The notes under the pieces: generated by a model | What the model saw: the letters and a program-made list of their open reading frames with translations, nothing else | Told to the model about the DNA's origin: nothing | The model's database searches: none | Made by a program: the position numbers and the translations under genes | Shown here: positions 1-12,768 of the stretch, piece by piece | Layout of the letters: each line of letters opens with the position of its first letter | Numbering within the stretch: position 1 is the first letter of the stretch | Assembly: GCA_018389105.1 (NCBI GenBank) | Contig: JACATO010001093.1 | Span: forward strand, 124,001-188,000 | Direction of reading: 5' to 3' | Source of the DNA: Nautilus pompilius | Lineage: Eukaryota; Mollusca; Cephalopoda; Nautilida; Nautilidae | DNA length: 64,000 nucleotides

Positions 1-649
1 AAACTTTGCATCAGCTATAAAGCTGAAGCTGTAGAATTCCTTGAAGCTTTTGATACTGAGAAAAGAAAATCATGATCAATTATGTCTCCCCTCTTTGACT
101 TGGACAGCAAACCACTTCTTGAGAAATGTAGCAGAATTGGAGCTAGCAGTGGGCCAAACATGATTTACCTAATCTTTAATGATGTAAAGAAAGAGAAGAA
201 CATCTTTATGTGCTGTCTACATCCTTAAAACCTGAGGCAATCATCAAGGAAATTTGTCTCACAAGAGAAAAATTCTGTGATAAAGGACTCCAGGCCATGT
301 TGGTCTACCTAGGCCAGAGTTTAAATTAGGGAACTAGCTTACATGAAGAGACAGACTATAGGGCATATAATTTTTGAGTATGATAGCTTATATTGACCAA
401 ATCCATTAAAAAAAAATTTTCTTTTATGTGAGCAAAAATCCGAGGAACTATATATTAGAACATATAAGCTATTAATCATTACATTGTTATCACTTTAAGC
501 TTTTTATATAATTACAAACCCAGCAAGTTATTTCTGCAAGTGTTAAATTTAGCTAATACTGGAAGCATAATGTTATTGTGTTTTTCTAATTACCAACTCT
601 TACTATGCTTTTTGTATAAATGTTAATGGATCTCATAACTGACATCTGT

Positions 650-752
650 TATTGCTTTGTTTGACAGATGAAAATGGCATTTAAAAATGAACTTGGTTAT
701 TATTGACAACTATTATTGTTTTGTTTGGCAGATGGAAATGGCATTTAAAAAC
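650..752. repeat. Imperfect tandem duplication, period about 64 bp
   Basis: The block from 650 (tattgctttgtttgacagat, then gaaaatggcatttaaaaa) recurs from 714 with a few substitutions (tattgttttgtttggcagat, then ggaaatggcatttaaaaa). Two copies only. Confidence 0.75.
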
Positions 753-1129
753 CAAATTTCATACAAAATAAGGCTTTCTATGATGATTGCCCTTCATAAA
801 CCTGGTGACTCAAGTGGAGAACTATGGATGAAGTTGGAGAAATGAGTATAATGCAAACAAACACCAACAGAATGAAGTCAGCTGGCTAAGCCATGACCTT
901 AAATGGTCAAGGGAGAAAAAAAAAAAAAGAACAGGAAGATAATTTGCTGGTTTGAAAGTTTGGTGAAAGCCCATTTTTGAGAGGTAGCTTGTTAACTGTT
1001 GACCACAATTCCTCTGAAGGTCAGCATCTCAGCCTGTTACTACCAAAACATGGTTAAAGAGTAGTTGGATTGATTGGCTAAGTAGCAGCTACAAAGCCCT
1101 TGATTAGATGAGGTAACAGGGAAAAGTGA

Positions 1130-1330
1130 CTTGACTGGCTGGCTAAAACAACATCAGAACTTTGTCTTGGAGTAATGGTGCAGTGATCTTGTGGCTGGAT
1201 GAGAGCAGTTTTAAAATATTTCTAAGCAATGATGGTTTGTTAGAGGAAAGGAAAGCTGCATTTTCCCTACATCTAAGCATTCTGTGTGGTTATTTACCTA
1301 ATGCTGATAAAATTTGATGGGATTCTCATA
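1130..1330 (+). mobile_element. Possible Tc1-like transposase scrap
   Basis: Reading across about 1190-1240 gives LDESSFKIFLSNDG, similar to the W-S-D-E-S-x-F-x-I-F segment around the second catalytic Asp of Tc1-type transposases. The flanks are too decayed to extend this and no TIRs were found. Confidence 0.4.
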
Positions 1331-2395
1331 TAGATATATATATATATCAGAAAATTCTACAACAACATGCATTTTTTGATAGGTGATGGATTAATGGTGT
1401 ACTGAGATAATGATTCAAATCACATCAGGTAGCAAATTGCCTATTAGATAATGAATAACTGACAACTAGACATCATGCAGTGACAATTGATAAACAATGG
1501 AAGTTTGAAACAATGGTAGAAGACACTTCTGGATGTAAATAACTCTATTTGCTAAAATTCTGCATCGCCAAACATCTTACAATGAAATTGATCATGATTT
1601 TTACCTGTAAAAAAGAAATCCATTTATACTAATTCCTGTTGTTACTCTTTCATGGCATCAAAGGAGAAAATAACATAGGCTGGTTGCCCTCAGTTGGTTT
1701 AGCACTTTATTTCTAATCATAAAGCATTTGGTTAGCAAAACAAAAAAAAATGTAGTATCCTGCTTATTTTGCTGTTAGGTCACAAGAAAAAGGCAAAGAG
1801 GCAATCAGGTAAAGAGAGAAACATGGTACTCAGATAGAAATGAAACTTTGCTTGCTACTTTTATGCAACAGATAATTATCTAACTAAACCACTGTAGATG
1901 GGTTTGGTAAAAATTTTGTTTAAAAGCTAAACAAACTTAGAACTAACTACAATTCTGTGAAGCCACAAGAAGCAGGTAAGTACACATTACAGTAGCTACA
2001 CTTTTTCAATCAACCAATACCTGAAAACTAACAGGAAAATGATACTTAATTGTATGTTGGGGAAGAAGATATGCTAAAGGAAGGCATGTATATCTGTAAA
2101 GCCCTTTACGATGTTGATAGTTGTAAGATTCATCATCAAGAAGCAGGTTTTCTTTCTCAAAAGTACCTTCTCAACCACTAGTTTTGCAAAACACCTGGTT
2201 TCAGAATTAACCAGACATCTTGTTCAGTAAACTATATTATAGTCATCTCATGATCACTTCACTTCTAATTTTTTTTTAAATTTGGGTTAATGACACCCAC
2301 TATGGAGGAGACTGAAGATGTCTCAAACAATGCATTAAATGCTTGTAAGCAGATGATAAAAAGACATGATATTTTCACTTTTTTTATGAACACGA

Positions 2396-2430
2396 ACACA
2401 CACACACACACACACACTCTCTCTCTCTCT
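2396..2430. repeat. Compound (CA)n(CT)n microsatellite
   Basis: An uninterrupted CA run followed directly by a CT run. Confidence 0.95.
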
Positions 2431-4061
2431 AGTGCTGTACAATGAAAAATGGTTTATACGACTTTGGTCTTCCATTAACTTCTCACTGAGTGCCAAGTCA
2501 TCAGGTTTCTGAGTAGAATCCAAATTCTCAGAGTTTTCTAAAAAGTTACTCCACAAGTCCTTAAAGAATGGAGCACATGTTTTTCTTCTTTAGCACTCAC
2601 TTTTTCCATTTGTGATGGCATTGCATTAGATAACTGCCTCTCTCCTTTTCTAGTTGGTTTACCTAAAAAAATAATAAAAAATTGGAATTAATTTCTCGAT
2701 TTCTCCAAAATCCCAGCCCCACCGCAGGACGTATACTGCTGTAGTTAATCTTCATCTCAGCAATGTGCCCTGTTAGGCCTCAAGAAGAAGAAAAAAAAGA
2801 CACTAGTAGCAAGAAAATTAGCCTTGGGTCTGCTTTTGAAAATTGACAGACATTTTACTGACTTCTGCTTGTAATCTAATCGTGAGTTTTTCTGCTGCTG
2901 CATTGTGGGAAGGCTTTCAAGATTAGCACACAGCCACTTAAAGAGAGGCCAGCAGTTTTAAATTGGACATCTCTAATGCTGGACTAAACGGTTTCCTGTT
3001 CTTAATCTCTAATTGTGGATGTCACATAACTGCCATTAATTAACCATGTTCTAAAGGCATGTAATGGCTTCACTTTCAACTGTATTGAAAAGGAAAAAGA
3101 TGGGTGAGTTAAAGTCACATGGGTCTTAGCAACTCCATTTCACGTTGTGTGGATAGTATTAAGAACGGCTGACCTGTCCAGAAGATAGTAAGGAGTTTGT
3201 TTGTTATTCTTGTGCAGATTTCAAAATTTTTATTCAGTTTTTTGTTTTTTTCTTACATGCATTTTTTATCGACCAAAGAAAGATCCTATTAAGTATGCTT
3301 CTTTTTGTTAAATCTCTCCATTTCCTCTGTTTCTCTGAGCAATTGCTTTGTGAGAATACATTTTATATATATATATATTTTTTACACAAAGCACAGACTG
3401 AATAATTTTAAAGCCATATTAATTAATTTTTTAGAATCAGTACAAACTTTTTTCTTTTGTACCAAAGTCTTCTTAAAAATATTCAGACTTTTCCTCTTTC
3501 CGATCATAAGACTTAAGTAAGCAAGGTATCTTTCGCTGGATTATCTGTCTGTAAATTCTGCTCTGTCTTCATTGTCAATCTCATTGAACTCCAGTGCTGT
3601 AAATTTGAATATCTGTTGTCAGGTGTTCTATTTTTTGGCCAATTAATCCTTCATTTTGTTTTCCGTGAGTTTCTAGCTACAGAGTGCAAGCAGCATTTTG
3701 CTGGCAAAACCTTGACTCAGATGTATGTTGGCTGCGTTACTTCCATCGGGCCTATTGGATTTTGAGGAACACAGAGCTAATAAACCTTTTTCTCATTGCT
3801 TATGTTTGTGGATGCTAGAAAGTTCTCTTAGATTTCTGACCACTTAAAGAGGGCATGAGCAACCAGCATTGAGAAATCTTTCAGCGGCTGCATCTTTGGA
3901 TGGAAGAGATGTGACACCGACAGGGTTTTGCCGTGGTGCAGGGCCAGTGCACGTGAACTCCTCACATTTTCAGTGTCAGTAGCTAGGTGAGGCTTCACTT
4001 TACCGCGAAATAATTACTATTCCTGATATGTTCAACTTGTCTCTGTTTTGTTTAACTTCAG

Positions 4062-4259
4062 AGGTTGTTACAGAAATGTGACGGTTTTTGCAAGGAGAAG
4101 TATTGTTCGGTTATGCCGTCTTTACCAACATGAAACAATGCAGGGATACTACCTGAATCGTAGTGCCAGTCATCTGATGAATTTTGACGACACCGAGCTA
4201 CAGGCGGAAGGATTGGAATGGATTGTGAGAAATATTAATAGAAAGTGTACATTTTCCAG
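4062..4259 (+). CDS. SSPO: SSPO-like exon 1 of those seen: EMI domain, first part
   Basis: Acceptor aacttcag, donor ag|gtgagt. Translation begins [18 protein letters not shown] and ends with RKCTFSR. The cysteine spacing fits the N-terminal part of an EMI domain, which closes in the next exon. It enters with one base completing a codon and leaves with two bases, so a coding exon must lie upstream. The nearest in-frame reading upstream of the acceptor contains no convincing signal peptide. Confidence 0.75.
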
Positions 4260-7200
4260 GTGAGTTCAAAAGGTTCCCCAATTCACCTGCCCCCCTTTTT
4301 TTCCCCCACATTTGTAAGTTTGAATATTTATATGAAAAAAAAAACTTATAAAATGAAATAAAACTTAAAAAAGAGAAACAGAACTGGAAACAAAGTGTAG
4401 AAAATAAAATTTTGTCAGGCCTGCTTCCACCATCAGAGAAGATGTCTTACAGTCCTACTAAACAAAAGGAACTACTAGAGTTGGAGATTTAACATGCAAG
4501 GTGTGGCAGTAATACAGGCAATAAGCAGAGTCAAGTGGATGTTAAACGCCTAAAAGTACTGAAAAAAACAAAACTTCCCGCAGTCATGGTCAAGTGGATA
4601 TTTATCTATTCTGAGTTATGCGATTGATCCTATTCCTGTTGTTTCCTTTTTCTTTAGTAATAGAAAGTGATCAGGCTTGCCTGTAGGTACGGTAGATTTA
4701 GGCAAACCTATTGATCAGGTGCTGTTGTATCTTTGTAACTTGTAAGTCGTTTTAACCCTTCTTATGCCATGTCAGTATTTACATTACCTATACTACCTGA
4801 AATGCATTTGCAACCTGGTCTAGAAGAACCAGTTATTATTTGTGTTGCGCTGGCTGCATATTTAGTTAGCACTCATAATTTAAAGCACATTGGGGCTGGA
4901 ACAGTATATGGGTTTGTCATTACAAAGGGTTATATTAATGAGGAAGGGGAAGAAGGTCTGTGTTACAGCCCTCAATGGCTTAACCTGTGCTAAGTAATAT
5001 ACATTTGAAAGATAGTGATACAAATGCATCCAAGATAATGGCTAAACAAATAACAAAGTCAAAAGGCATTTATAGTTGAAGCTAGTATATATATATATAT
5101 AATCTAACATAGACATTTACTGTATCTCAGACACTGTACTCACTAAACCAACCTTTGGCATTGTAAACAGTTTATATTACTCTACAGAAATTCACCTACA
5201 CAAAGGGAAATATGCTGTTTTGGATATACAGGTGAAAACTGCACTGAAGGTAAGTCCAGAAACTACAGTAGACATTGTGGTTACTTTAGAAAGAAGTTTT
5301 GTTCTAAATAACATTCACCACAATCCTCGCCAAAAAAGATGGCTTATGTTGTTTTCTTAGCGCTATTACTTCATGTAACATAACAGAAAATGTGGTACTT
5401 TCACGAGTCTCATTGTCAGAGATTCATGCTGCATCCAAAAACCTATTATCAATTATGTAAACATCTTAACGGTTGTTTTTTGTTGTGTAAATGTCACAGT
5501 TTTAAGTGATAACAGGCGGTTTTGTTAAAGTTGTTGGGTAATTTAATTTGAAAAAGAATTATATTTCAGCAACATTAAAATGGGTGAGTTAAGGTCAGGG
5601 TAGTAGTTTTCTTTGATCAATGACTTGACTTCATACAACTTTAGAAATTAATTCTAGACTTGGGCCCAGTGACATCTTAATGATGCAAATTACAGTATAT
5701 TTAAACTTTACAAATGGCGTGTTGTTCATAGCATAATAACGTGCGTAAAGTTCAATTCAACAATAAGACTCAAGAATTACAAAAGCATCCGCGAAAGAAG
5801 CTTTGGGTGGTGGGAAGAGGTGGAGTTATTTACCAAATCAAATGCTTCCTTTTAATCTAAAATGTGAAAATAGGGCAGATTTAATCAATTACCATTTTTA
5901 AAACAAACTTAAGAAAAAAAAAAGGAAAATTGGAATTCAATGCTTTGACTCTCCCTGATAGCTTATGTTCAAGAATTTTGGTTCACTATTGTTTAGAGTG
6001 GCACATCATGGATACAAGTTGGATCACAATACAGTTTAGATGATGAGAAATTAAGGACTGCATTGCTTCTGACTTTTTTGGCCTTGTTTTGAGAGTATGT
6101 GTGTGTACTTGTATTTATTTATTTTTTTTGTGTTGCTCTAAACACTAACTTCCGAAATGCACGACACTCTAAAAGATGAAATACTTGATAATGAGACACT
6201 TTCATAAAAGATGTACTCTGGATAATACCTATGCTTTTTGCTTTGCTTATAATCTAATATATATATTAACACCAGAACTTAAATGCTGGAACAGTTGTGG
6301 CAGCTGATTGTAGAGTAGTACAAGAATCAGTCTCTGGTTTATAGCTTTTTATCCCTTTTAGATTTTACCTGATGCATCTCAGAGATTGAGAAATTCAGAC
6401 TTGTCAACAGGACGATAAGAAAGTGCGTTTTCTAACAAAAGTAATTTTGTACTTGTGCTGCATTAGTTCCAATTCTTAGCAATTTCTACTTGTTCTCCAT
6501 TACCTTTAATGCTTTCTCTAAGAATAGCAAGTTTTTATTTGTTGCATATTACACTGAAGGCTTTTCTGTCAATAGTAACTTTGATCTTTTGCTGCAATTC
6601 TATGACTAAGAGATGTGAAAACTTTTCCCTTAAATGATCTTGTGTGAAATTTGCACGCATGATGGGTTATCAGTCTTCGACACAGAGAAATTTCAATGTA
6701 AAATAAGAAGTTACACAGCTGTAACTATTACAGAATACATAATAGATATGCGAAAAGTGCTGACAGTATTCTAATTAGTGATTGCAAGTTGCTGTAAATT
6801 GCTTTTCTTTCAACAGCTGTATGCATTCCTTCTTGTATGAACAATGGAACCTGTATTGGACCATGTGAGTGTGAATGTCCTTCTGGCTGGAAGGGTTACA
6901 GATGTGAAGATTCTGTGGATGGTAGGTTTATCAACTTCTGTCTGACGACAAACTATTCCTCTATACTGTTTTGAAAGAGAAATTCCATACAGGTCTTTTT
7001 ACATTGTAAATTTTCAGATCTAAGACACTTTTCTTCACATTAGAATTGTAACTTTTTAAAAATTTTAAAGTATTTCTAACAACAAAAAAATCTAATTCTC
7101 AAAATACCCACTTTCTATGCACAGGACCATCATCAGTAATTGCCAGGTTTGTGGCTTGGAGCCATATCATGGAGATGAATAGTTGAGGTGATTTCCTGTT

Positions 7201-10200
7201 GCTTTCCAGAATGAGTTCTGATGAAACAAAAAGTCTTGCTAGAACTCTTCATTTTTGCATTTTGAGATGTGAGAGGAAACCTATTTTGTCAGCTGGTAAA
7301 GAATATTGAAGAAAAACCATGCTTGAACAGTACACAAAACCAACTTGTCCAGTGGTCTAATACCTCACACCTTCTCTCTTTTATTTCACTCCTGTGAGGT
7401 TTCCTTAGATTTCAAAAGTCAGGAGAGGGTTTGCCAAGAACTTTTAATTAAGGCATCTCATAGCATAGCTAATGCAAGGGTTCCTATCCAGGGAAGTAAC
7501 ATGGCATTGATATTTCTTTAAAACGCTATATAATTTAACTACACTTTCCACTAATTAATTTCACTCACCATAGTGTTAGTGATTGTAGATAGCCGAAAGA
7601 AAAGAAAAAAAGAAAGCAATATTTTCCTACTCACTAAAAAACACTCAAATTATTTTGAAAATCTTCATTGTGTGTCCTCTTAGGTAGATACATCTAGTAT
7701 TTGCAATCATCCAGTTTGTTCCAAATCTTCAAGACCTGGAAACCATCTTAGTATCCTTTCTCAAATGAAGAATTGCATCATGCCTGCACAGCATCTTCCA
7801 GATGTAAATGAACGTAGTAATACAGTGCAGTAATGTTGGTAGTTCTGAGTTTTTAAAAATTATCATCATTATTCCACAAAAAACAGGTTAATAATACATT
7901 TCCTTATTTTTATTTATTTACAGCCACTTCCTATTATGAAAAATTTTGCTATTTGGATAGAAGATGTTGGGGTAAAAAGCTGCCAAAATTTGTTGATCAG
8001 GTGACCAATTACACAAACTGTTGTGAATCCGGTGGCAGTGCGTGGGGACTTGGCAAAACATGTTATGAATGTCCAATTAACAATGACTACAGTAAAATTG
8101 GTAAGTAAGACACTCATCCACACTGTGTGTGATTGTGTGATGGTTTTCATCAGTTAAACTTTTATGTTTATTAGAAACTAAGTGGCTTAGTGTATCAGCA
8201 TGTTTAATGCGTAATGGGAGGCAAAATGTCTGGAATTCACCCCTGAATAACGCTGTGATCCAGTATTTCATGGAAAAAGTGGGGGGGAAAAAAAAGAAAA
8301 TTAGCTCGATATCAGAATCAATTTAGATGTTAACTTTGTGATATTTCACTTAAATATGGATATTGTTTTTTTAAATCTTTGACTTGAATAAAGTGATTAT
8401 TTCAGGTAAAATTATCCATTCAAAGCACACACAATGCTGGCACCTCTTAAATATATAGTGAGAATAAAGCTGATTTATAAACTTAGACTTGGTTATGGCA
8501 CAAGGCTATTTACTAAAAACATTCTACTAATAACATAAAATAACAAACCGATTATTAGAAAAATACAAATTATGCAGAAAAGATAGAAATGGGAGAGTTG
8601 ATGGTTAGGTGGCAGGAATTATTTTTAAAAAATATTTAAAGGGTATGTATTCATTTAGTAAGGGGTCACCAATTTTAACATTACAATTGTGTGATTATAT
8701 GTACTTTTTCAGAGACATGAAATTGTAAAATGTATTTTAAACTGCAAAAATTGATTTGGCTTATTAAATTGCAAATATTTTTAATTTTAAAAAAATATGA
8801 AGCACTTTTCATTAAATTCTGAATATTCCTCTGGTATGCATTATGACTTAGCAAAACTCAAAGAATGGGATTTTGAATAGGAACAGAATGATTATAAGGT
8901 TGTCCCTTTCCTCATATTTTCACCTAGTAGTGCCAAACTTGCATAAGTATAGTGCCATACTTATTAACAAATTTAATATAAATTTACATACATTTGTACA
9001 AAATTTTCTCAGAAATTTCAGTAGTTGTGTTTGTGCTTTGAATACAATTCAGCTGGAGTCAGGGGAGTGGATTCGGATGTTGATTACAAATCAGTCAAAG
9101 CTGGACCATTAGTGGTTTTCTTCTATTCTAGGTGTTTCCTTGCAAACTTGAGTATCAATGACAAATTTTCATTTAATGTGTTGCGAATGTTCATTTGTAG
9201 ACACTGAGAATAGCCAAATCACTGTAAAGTGTCTCACGTGTGTGTTGCTGCACAAATTGATCATTCTGATTGGGTAGAACTTAGCAACAAGATGTATTGA
9301 GGATTGCATTGCATTATTATAGGATGATTCAAAATGGTGGACAGTTATTATTGGGGACTTTGCGACTGCTTGAAACAGTTTATTTTCTATGGGAAACTAC
9401 ATTTTGGATACCCACCAAAAAAAAAAAAGTTATCAGGCAGATATATTAATTGCTTTTTCTAAATTTCGGTATGGCTCAGTGCTATTTCACAACAATTTGG
9501 GGAGAATCCTGAATTGGGACTTGCACATTATGGATGGAAGCAAGCTGTGTTTTAAGTCTACCAGTCTTGTAATGTAAGGCTTAAAGTGGTTGTGTATACA
9601 ATCTCAATCAGATTTCTGCTTGCAGATAATCTGGAAAACATCTTTCAATGAAACACCATGGAAACTCAATTGTTTTTGAGTAGAAGTCAGTAAAAATGCC
9701 TGCCAATCTCTGAAAAAACAAATCCAAGGCCAATTTTTTTTTTTCCATACTTTTAATGGCTAAGTTGTGGCAGGTTCCTTCTGTTGAAGTTTTGTGCTTT
9801 CTTTTCTTTTTCTTCTTCTGAAAGTTTTGTTCCCAGGAAGGCATTATCGGTCTAAATTGTCAGAAGTTTAAAACCAGATTTATCTTGCACGCACAGTTCA
9901 GAGCTGTGGCCGTTAAAGACTGATCCAATCATTTAATTGCAATGTTGTTATTCCTGAAGCTTCTTAACATCTAAGTCTGCTCCTAAAATCGAGCTTGGTT
10001 TGTTTGTTTTTCTTTTTTGTATTTGGGAGTGAAGATAAATTCTGTTTTTAAAAAAGAAAAAAGAGCAGATATGAATTAGTGACAGGTGTCCAAGAGTTAC
10101 AGTTATGTTAAGGCTAAATGTGCACGCTTGATAGTACACTTAACAGTATAAAGATTTTGTAAAGATAATTGCTGCTTTGAAAATCTTAACTTATCATGGC

Positions 10201-12724
10201 ATATTGTTAGTCTGAAAAAAAAATGACAGCTGCTGTAAGAAATTTGTCATCTGTACTTGAAATAAGTTTTTTGATAACAGTTTCAGGTCTTAGAATTAGT
10301 TATACATTTTTTATTATATAACTGTGTTTAATAATATTAAGAGAATGGTATTAAAGCGATTCTAGAGGTTTTTGAGGGTAAAGGAATTAATCAGATTTTT
10401 CTGCTTGGATTCCAGGTTAAAAATCATGTATAACTGATCTGCAGTTTTAAGAAAGATGGTTGATGCTTTGGCTTATTTAGATTCCGGTGAGACATTCAAC
10501 AAAATGCCCCATAAGAGCTGACTAGAGGATGTAAATTGGTTGATGGAATACATTTACTATTGGAAATAACCAAAGCACAACAGCAACAGAAATAACATGG
10601 AATATTAATTTTGCGTATAATACGATCATGTCTGGTTTAAATGTGCTTATGTTTGGATTTTGGACTGTCAAAAATATGTACTTAAATATAAGTTATTGCT
10701 ATTGAAAAAGGCTAACATATTGCCAAGTGGTGTTGAAGGACTTAAGCTTACTCAAAATACTTGGATTTTTTTCAGCTTTCATATGACAAACTTCAGCTTG
10801 TCCAACACCCATATCCTTTAGTTGTATACTTAACATTCTACGAAATTTGATTTGTGACTGTAAATGTAAACTATTCTTTTTTTCAGAGATACAAAATGAC
10901 ACTACTGTTGAAAAACTGAAATACACCACTTGTCATTTGTTTGGACAGAATAGTGTGAGAACATTTGATGGAGCTTATTATACATTTGATGGGAGGTGTA
11001 CATACATTATGGCTGAAATGTATAAAACTTCACATCCTGATTGGACAATTCGCTGCAACTTGACTCAGTGTACAAGTTTAACCAACTGCATACGGGTAGG
11101 TAGACAGCATATTACATGACTAAAAATTTGCTAAGGTTCAAAGGAATATCAACAAATTGTGAATATTATATCTAATACTAGTTGAATTTACATTTGATCC
11201 CTAACCCTAACTCTGTCACCCAATGTGACTAAATGTTTAAGATGCATGTGAATACATCTCCCCCTCCTGATTTTCACTTAAATGTCACTGTACTTCATCC
11301 TGTCATTTAAGAAGTGCTTTATTCCAAATTGGCCATCTTTGAATGCTGATTTATACAGAATGGCACAGTAGTGACAGAGACGACACTTGACAGCAGCAGA
11401 ACTTTCCAAAGGCACTAAAGCTGGAGTGGATAAACTGAACATTATGACAGCAGATAAACTTAGCATAAGCTACTAGAGCATCATTTCCAGGCCTGCACTC
11501 TGCATCAAACTCTTTGTAGTCCTGCTAGATGACTATACGAGTGCCAATGAAACTCAACAATGTACCACCAAGATCATCTTTTTTGTTTTGCAAGTGAGAG
11601 GGAATTGTTTCTGGACAGCAATTCATTTGAAATCTGACCCTGAAAATGCAATTGTTGTCAGTGTTTCAGCAAAAGCTAATGGTATACAGTCTATAAAGGC
11701 CTGTATCTGCATACTACTAACTGTGTGCCACTGTAGGAGATGGCAGAGCTGGGATATAGGCCATGTAAAGATAAGTGACTGGATCCTTGTACTTTTCATG
11801 GATGGGAGGAGCAGTTTTAAGATGCCAGTGTTGCTGAACATGACCACTATGGAGGTAGCTCATTGTTGGTGTGAGAAAGGATTAGCTGAGAGGGCAAGAC
11901 TGACCTCTTTGTAGTACCATCATCGGTTTAAGGTATAAGGACGAGATTCATGATGTTTGTGTGAGGCCATAATCTGGGGCTATTGGGGATAACTTGATTC
12001 TCTAGGGTGATAATGCCCATCCGTGTTATGCCTGTATGAAGTGACCAGCTTGTTTGCCAGATCTTAATCCAAATGAACATGTTTAGTTGCAAGATGTCCT
12101 ATGCTATCCCAAATCTTGCAGGAACTTGGTGATACTCCTGTAGAGAAATGGAATGATCTGGTCAAGATCAACATTCAAAAACTTACCAGGAATGTGAGAC
12201 ACTAGTGTCAAGCTATCATCCATTATAGAGGCTTTCTCACAAGATATTGAATGAATTTATGAACAGTAATTTTCCACTTTGGAGCAAAATGTCAAAGTTT
12301 GCATATGCTGTTCTTATAACTAATAATCTTTTTTTTTTTCATTGGTACCTCTATTAACACCTTGTGACATCATTATTTCATATCCTTGACATTTTCTAAA
12401 CTTTCCAACTTTGCTTTTTTTTATGATAACCAACAGCATTATGGCATACATCAACATTGTATCCATTGATCTTTAGCAATTTTTTAGTATTATAGTTAAG
12501 TTTGAAGGATTCTTAATTATTCTGGAAATGATTTCAGTGAAATTAGACACCAAGACAATAGTAATTAACATTTTTTATCTTTGCTACCATGCATACCTAA
12601 TGTTTTCAAGATTACTGTAAATGTATAGCTTTATGGATGATCAGCATATATGTAGAACTTATTGAAGAATGCTTTCTTCATCTACCAAAAATCATATAAC
12701 TAATGTATATTATTTTTTTTTTAG

Positions 12725-12768
<44 letters not shown>

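Larger units (their letters stand above)
1..4061. other. Upstream region, start exon not resolved
   Basis: AT-rich sequence in which I find no exon that both encodes a signal peptide and ends in the phase needed by the exon at 4062. Bases 40-300 look weakly coding (lysine-rich, interrupted by stops) but resemble nothing I recognise. A (CA)n(CT)n microsatellite, a 64-bp tandem duplication and a possible Tc1-like scrap lie within it. The promoter and leader exon may be here or further left. Confidence 0.5.

Noticed and set aside
3295..3350. Hydrophobic start MLLFVKSLHFLCFSEQLLC ending at a GTGAGA donor, as the signal-peptide exon
   Set aside because: It leaves one base at the donor, but the exon at 4062 needs two, so the frame would break. 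The following sequence is a (TA)n/poly-T stretch.
4769..4993. 74-codon ORF with a hydrophobic segment as an extra exon
   Set aside because: The EMI domain is already continuous across 4259/5188. No AG/GT pair lets this ORF join in phase, and it shows no domain.
11195..11225. ccctaaccctaac as interstitial telomere repeat (also near 58300)
   Set aside because: Only about two units are present; too short to support a telomeric origin.
11588..11914. 108-codon ORF as a host gene
   Set aside because: It lies inside the Tc1-like remnant and contains shifted transposase sequence.
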